A stretch of 51,684 nucleotides of DNA, from positions 1 to 51,684 of IMG/VR virus record IMGVR_UViG_3300009130_000040, one strand, 5' to 3'. Positions 48,805 to 51,684 of this stretch are shown piece after piece. A program made the position numbers and the translations under genes. Each line of letters opens with the position of its first letter. Positions within the stretch are counted from its first letter, which is position 1. The notes beneath the pieces are model-generated. The model did no database searches, had not been told where the DNA came from, and saw only the letters and a program-made list of their open reading frames with translations. Origin of the DNA: a virus.

Positions 48805-49126
48805 ATTATATATTTCTCCTCTTACTATATTTAAAGTTTATTAAATTATGTAAGATTGTTTTTGAACGTTCCCGAAAATCCCGATTGATAGTCATTGCGT
48901 TCGCTCATGTAAGTAGTAGGACAAACCCTTGGTGCCCCGTATTTTGGACCCTCTTTTTTCGATTAATAATTTAAACCTGCACAACCATTAAAGAACTTTT
49001 TTTATTTTTTTTGATCTTTCTTTTGGGATCTCACCAAACTACTTAACTATGCGTATGATGCGTTTAACGGGGGTTTTAGCGTAAATTAGCAATTTTGTGA
49101 AATACGCTAAAAGGAGATAAAATAAT
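48805..49126. other. Divergent intergenic region between fibre and LamG operon
   Basis: 322 nt between the two divergent start codons. The - strand side contains the fibre ribosome-binding site and AT-rich sequence (48805-48850). The middle has T-rich runs (48996-49013) with no clear gene. The right end holds a 10-bp inverted repeat next to the LamG ribosome-binding site. No ORF worth reporting and no exact CTATTTA element in + orientation were seen. Confidence 0.6.
49074..49112 (+). promoter_or_regulatory. 10-bp perfect hairpin adjoining the LamG ribosome-binding site
   Basis: TTTTAGCGTA (49074-49083) and TACGCTAAAA (49103-49112) are perfect inverted repeats around a 19-nt loop. The right arm runs into AAGGAG (49111-49116), so the folded RNA would place the first A's of the ribosome-binding site in the stem. 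It is present only in front of the first LamG gene, which suggests a leader control or an operator. Confidence 0.5.
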
Positions 49127-49924
49127 ATGGGAAGTTTAGTTTTTAGAATAGCAGGAGGCGGCAGCAGCACATGCGCTGACGGATCTTGGGTAACAGGTAA
49201 GGTCGGGAGTTATGCACTGGAGTTTGATGGCAGCAACGATTATGTTAATATTGGTAATGCGGGCTCTGCTGCAAGTACAGCTCTACAGCCATCAGCAGGA
49301 ACCTTGGCAGGATGGATAAAATCAAATAGTAATGCCTCCGCCGTTCTTATGGGTGCAGGCAATACCACCACTTCGACAAGCAATAAAGATTACGGTCCAT
49401 CCATTCATGTAGGCTACGCCCCATCTGGTACTCAATCTAAAATTTATGCTAATCTGGGTGACGGAACGAATACAGCTCTTGAGATTACAGCACTTAAGAC
49501 TTGGACTGATGGCTGGCATCATGTTGCGATGACTTGGAATTCAACTTGGAGTTCTGCTGCGGATTTAAAAATTTATGTTGATGGTGTTGACGCGGGCGTC
49601 ACCACTGCGAACGTCGGAACCGGCTGGAATACTACCGCACAAAAAGCAAGCCGAGCCTGGTGGATAGGAGATGTTGCAACCACTACAGTAAATTCCTACG
49701 ACGGAGCTATAGATGAGGTAGCTGTATGGGATGTTCGTCTTGATTCAGGAGCGATCAGTGATCTATATAACAGCGGCGACGGCACAGCAGCCAGTAATGT
49801 TAGTTCATCCAACATTGTGGGCTATTGGAGTATGGAAGAAGGCGCAGGAAACAGTACATTAACCGACAGAGGTTCAAATGGTTATGACGGCACATTAACA
49901 AACATGGACGCAGGTTCGTGTTAA
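49127..49924 (+). CDS. LamG-like (concanavalin-like) protein, copy 1
   Basis: 265 aa. N terminus MGSLVFRIAGGGSSTCADGS, shared with the two following genes; a LamG/ConA-like beta-sandwich in the middle (YALEFDGSNDYVNIGNAG; GWHHVAMTWNSTWSS; DLKIYVDGVDAGV; YDGAIDEVAVWDVRLDSGAI); C terminus YWSMEEGAGNSTLTDRGSNG, ending in Cys as the last residue. Only two cysteines, C16 and C265, so a single disulfide could tie both ends. Such domains bind glycans or calcium; on phage virions they serve as receptor-binding or decoration modules. No signal peptide is present. Confidence 0.85.
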   Translation: MGSLVFRIAGGGSSTCADGSWVTGKVGSYALEFDGSNDYVNIGNAGSAASTALQPSAGTLAGWIKSNSNASAVLMGAGNTTTSTSNKDYGPSIHVGYAPSGTQSKIYANLGDGTNTALEITALKTWTDGWHHVAMTWNSTWSSAADLKIYVDGVDAGVTTANVGTGWNTTAQKASRAWWIGDVATTTVNSYDGAIDEVAVWDVRLDSGAISDLYNSGDGTAASNVSSSNIVGYWSMEEGAGNSTLTDRGSNGYDGTLTNMDAGSC

Positions 49925-49940
49925 AAGGAGATAAAATAAT

Positions 49941-50681
49941 ATGGGAAGTTTAGTTTTTAGGATAGCCGGTGGCGGATCAAGCACATGTGCTGATGGATCG
50001 TGGGTAACAGGCAAAGTAGGAAGTTACGCGCTAGAATTTGATGGCTCCAATGAGGTGGTGACTGTAGCATCTGGTTCGGGTTTGCCAATTGGAGATATAA
50101 GCAAGGCGTTTACTGTTTCGGCGTGGGTGTATTTAGATAACTGGTCAACGTGGGATAGTGTAATGGCACGGAAAAATGGAACATGGTATAACGGCTGGGG
50201 CATGACCACAGATGGTGGAACAACTGGGGAAGTTTGTTTTTGGTTCGGCGGTTTTAATAGTAGTGCGGGAAATAAATCATACGCCTCGATATCAACGGGA
50301 CAATGGACGCATCTAGTGGGAACCTATAACCCCACTGCTGGAAGTAACGGACAAGTTCAAATTTGGAAAAACGGAGTGGCACAAACAGCCGCCGACAGAT
50401 GGGTACATGGTAATGCGGGTCCAGATTCGGGACAGCTTGAAATTGGCGAATTCTGGGACGGCAAAATTGATGATCTAGCTACTTGGGATATAGTTTTAGA
50501 TTCCGGAGCGATTTCAGATTTATACAATTCTGGGACTGGCGCAGCCGCAAACTCAGTAAGTTCATCCAATATTACTACATATTACAGTTTTGAAGAAGGG
50601 GCAGGAAATAGCACAGTTACCGATAGAAGTGGTAATGGACATACCGCTACTTTAACAAACATGGACGCGGGCTCGTGTTAA
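49941..50681 (+). CDS. LamG-like protein, copy 2
   Basis: 246 aa, 16 nt after copy 1, with the same ribosome-binding site (AAAAGGAGATAAAATAAT). The N-terminal about 37 residues and C-terminal about 40 residues are almost the same as in copy 1; the core (VVTVASGSGLPIGDISKAFT; VSAWVYLDNWSTWDSVMARK; EIGEFWDGKIDDLATWDIVL) is diverged but still a LamG layout. It has an extra Cys in GEVCFWFGG. Ends MDAGSC. A paralogue with a different binding surface is the best reading. Confidence 0.85.
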   Translation: MGSLVFRIAGGGSSTCADGSWVTGKVGSYALEFDGSNEVVTVASGSGLPIGDISKAFTVSAWVYLDNWSTWDSVMARKNGTWYNGWGMTTDGGTTGEVCFWFGGFNSSAGNKSYASISTGQWTHLVGTYNPTAGSNGQVQIWKNGVAQTAADRWVHGNAGPDSGQLEIGEFWDGKIDDLATWDIVLDSGAISDLYNSGTGAAANSVSSSNITTYYSFEEGAGNSTVTDRSGNGHTATLTNMDAGSC

Positions 50682-50697
50682 AAAGAGATAAAATAAT

Positions 50698-51525
50698 ATG
50701 GGAAGTTTAGTTTTTAGAATAGCAGGATCAGGAGGTGGTTCAAGCACCTGTGCCGATGGATCCTGGGTAACAGGCAAAGTAGGAAGTTATGCCTTAGAAT
50801 TTGGCGGAGAGGATAGTGGCGATTATGTTTCCATACCAGTAGGAGCATCTACAGGCTCCGCTAATGGGTATTCGGGTTCGATAGCAGCGTGGATATATCC
50901 GACAAATTACGATAATCAGGAAACGATTTATTTTCACGGGGATGATCAATGGGATGCCGATTGGTTAAGATTTCGACTCCATCAAGACAACGGCAGACTG
51001 ATATTTGGTCACAAGGTTAGTGCTGCGCTCAATTGGTGGCAATCGTCTGATGCCGTTACGCTCAATCAGTGGAATCATGTAGCAGTCACTGTGGGTGGTG
51101 CCACAGCGGGGAACCACTCCAACGGTGACGGAGCAACTGTTAAATTTTACCTAAACGGCACACAATCCACCACCGCTTCAGGACGAACCTGGGCGGCTTA
51201 TTGGATTAACCATTTGTCCAACACCAAAGGTCATGCACTTTCATCGATTGGGCGACACGTTTCCAATCCGAGTGGATGGGGGACTACTAAAAATGAATTT
51301 GCTGGCAAGATTGATGAATTTGGAATTTGGACCGAAGAACTCAATTTAGGCGGCATACAAGCTCTTTATAACGGTGGTTCGGGAGCTGCTTGCAGCACAG
51401 TAAGTTCCTCTTATTTAGAAGCTTATTATAATATGGAAGAAGGTGCAGGGAATGGCACATTAACCGACCGAACAGGAAACGGACATACAGGTACATTAGC
51501 AGGCATGAACACAGGTTCTTGTTAG
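50698..51525 (+). CDS. LamG-like protein, copy 3
   Basis: 275 aa. Ribosome-binding site AAAAAGAGAT, one base weaker than the GGAG of copies 1 and 2. The N terminus has two extra residues (SLVFRIAGSGGGSSTCADGS). The core is the most diverged (VSIPVGASTGSANGYSGSIA; WNHVAVTVGGATAGNHSNGD; EFAGKIDEFGIWTEELNLGG), including an insertion. C terminus YYNMEEGAGNGTLTDRTGNG and final Cys are conserved. Its stop (51523-51525) abuts the stop of the minus-strand gene with no gap. Confidence 0.85.
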   Translation: MGSLVFRIAGSGGGSSTCADGSWVTGKVGSYALEFGGEDSGDYVSIPVGASTGSANGYSGSIAAWIYPTNYDNQETIYFHGDDQWDADWLRFRLHQDNGRLIFGHKVSAALNWWQSSDAVTLNQWNHVAVTVGGATAGNHSNGDGATVKFYLNGTQSTTASGRTWAAYWINHLSNTKGHALSSIGRHVSNPSGWGTTKNEFAGKIDEFGIWTEELNLGGIQALYNGGSGAACSTVSSSYLEAYYNMEEGAGNGTLTDRTGNGHTGTLAGMNTGSC

Positions 51526-51684
51526 TTAATCTTCAATCTTTTCCATCGCGAGTTTAAAACGCTCGCCAGTGAGGTTGTTCTGGGCAATCAAGGAATTACT
51601 TTCCTCAAAGATTGTCCAGTCACCTCGCTCGTTTTTCATATGAAGATCGCCAGTGTAAAGGTTGGTTGTAGATATATTGTCGGT
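51526..51684 (-). CDS. Second tail fibre gene, 3' end only
   Basis: On the - strand the window end encodes 52 residues reading out of the window, ending TAA (complement of 51526-51528): NLYTGDLHMKNERGDWTIFE, then ESNSLIAQNNLTGERFKLAM and EKIED. The first part is nearly the same as the C terminus of the 45985 fibre (YTGDMHLKNERGDWTIFEES). So a second fibre with the same distal domain lies just outside. The 5' end is not in the window. Confidence 0.85.
   Translation of the reverse strand, partial: TDNISTTNLYTGDLHMKNERGDWTIFEESNSLIAQNNLTGERFKLAMEKIED

Noticed and set aside
48990-49015. T-rich runs in the fibre-LamG gap as a terminator
   Set aside because: No stem precedes the runs on the + strand, and both flanking genes point away from the region.

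Overview
The window is a 51.7-kb piece of a low-GC (roughly 40%, by eye) tailed-phage genome with a contractile tail. Gene order and protein signatures in the first 31 kb follow the T4-type structural module: terminase large subunit, portal, prohead protease, scaffold core, major capsid protein, neck proteins, sheath, tube, baseplate-hub chaperone, tape measure and baseplate. No integrase, lysogeny gene, tRNA, insertion sequence or CRISPR array was seen. The replication genes are not T4-like throughout: a small family-A DNA polymerase sits beside a gp32-type ssDNA-binding protein, a UvsX/RecA-type recombinase, a 5'-3' exonuclease and a gp41/DnaB-type helicase. Coenzyme-B12-dependent (class II) ribonucleotide reductase, ThyX, a MazG-like pyrophosphohydrolase and ribosomal protein bS21 fit the divergent T4-like phages of marine or aquatic bacteria. 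The host cannot be read from the sequence.

Layout. 1-5.1 kb: end of a holin-like membrane gene, then a cassette of poorly known small genes. Several of these start with the same short tag (consensus M-K-[LI]-x-K-x2-L-x2-I-[IV]-[QL]-E-E), two carry glycine-rich membrane domains, and two overlapping genes look spanin-like. 5.1-31 kb: packaging, head, tail and baseplate, all on the + strand, tightly packed with many ATGA overlaps, with two clear terminators (after the capsid gene and before the tape-measure segment). 31-45 kb: replication, nucleotide and sugar-nucleotide metabolism, also +. 45-51.7 kb: host-recognition region with a repeat-rich tail fibre on the - strand, three tandem LamG-like genes on the + strand, and the end of a second - strand fibre gene.

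How the parts work together. The tag resembles the capsid-targeting sequences of T4 internal head proteins and contains an (I/L)-X-E site of the kind cut by the T4 prohead protease. A matching site lies in the capsid protein, and a protease gene is present. The simplest reading is that the tagged proteins are packed into the prohead, trimmed, and perhaps ejected with the DNA; two carry membrane-active domains. A eukaryotic-type phosphomannomutase, a PMI-type cupin and a nucleotidyltransferase-like protein could together supply GDP-mannose or a similar sugar nucleotide. A conserved protein next to the ssDNA-binding gene has FtsZ/tubulin-like nucleotide-binding features.

Other points of note are a likely programmed frameshift before the tape measure, a recurrent CTATTTA element upstream of late genes, paralogous small beta-rich proteins 32 kb apart, and a terminator buried inside a convergent gene. 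All functional calls come from reading motifs by eye. No database search was run.
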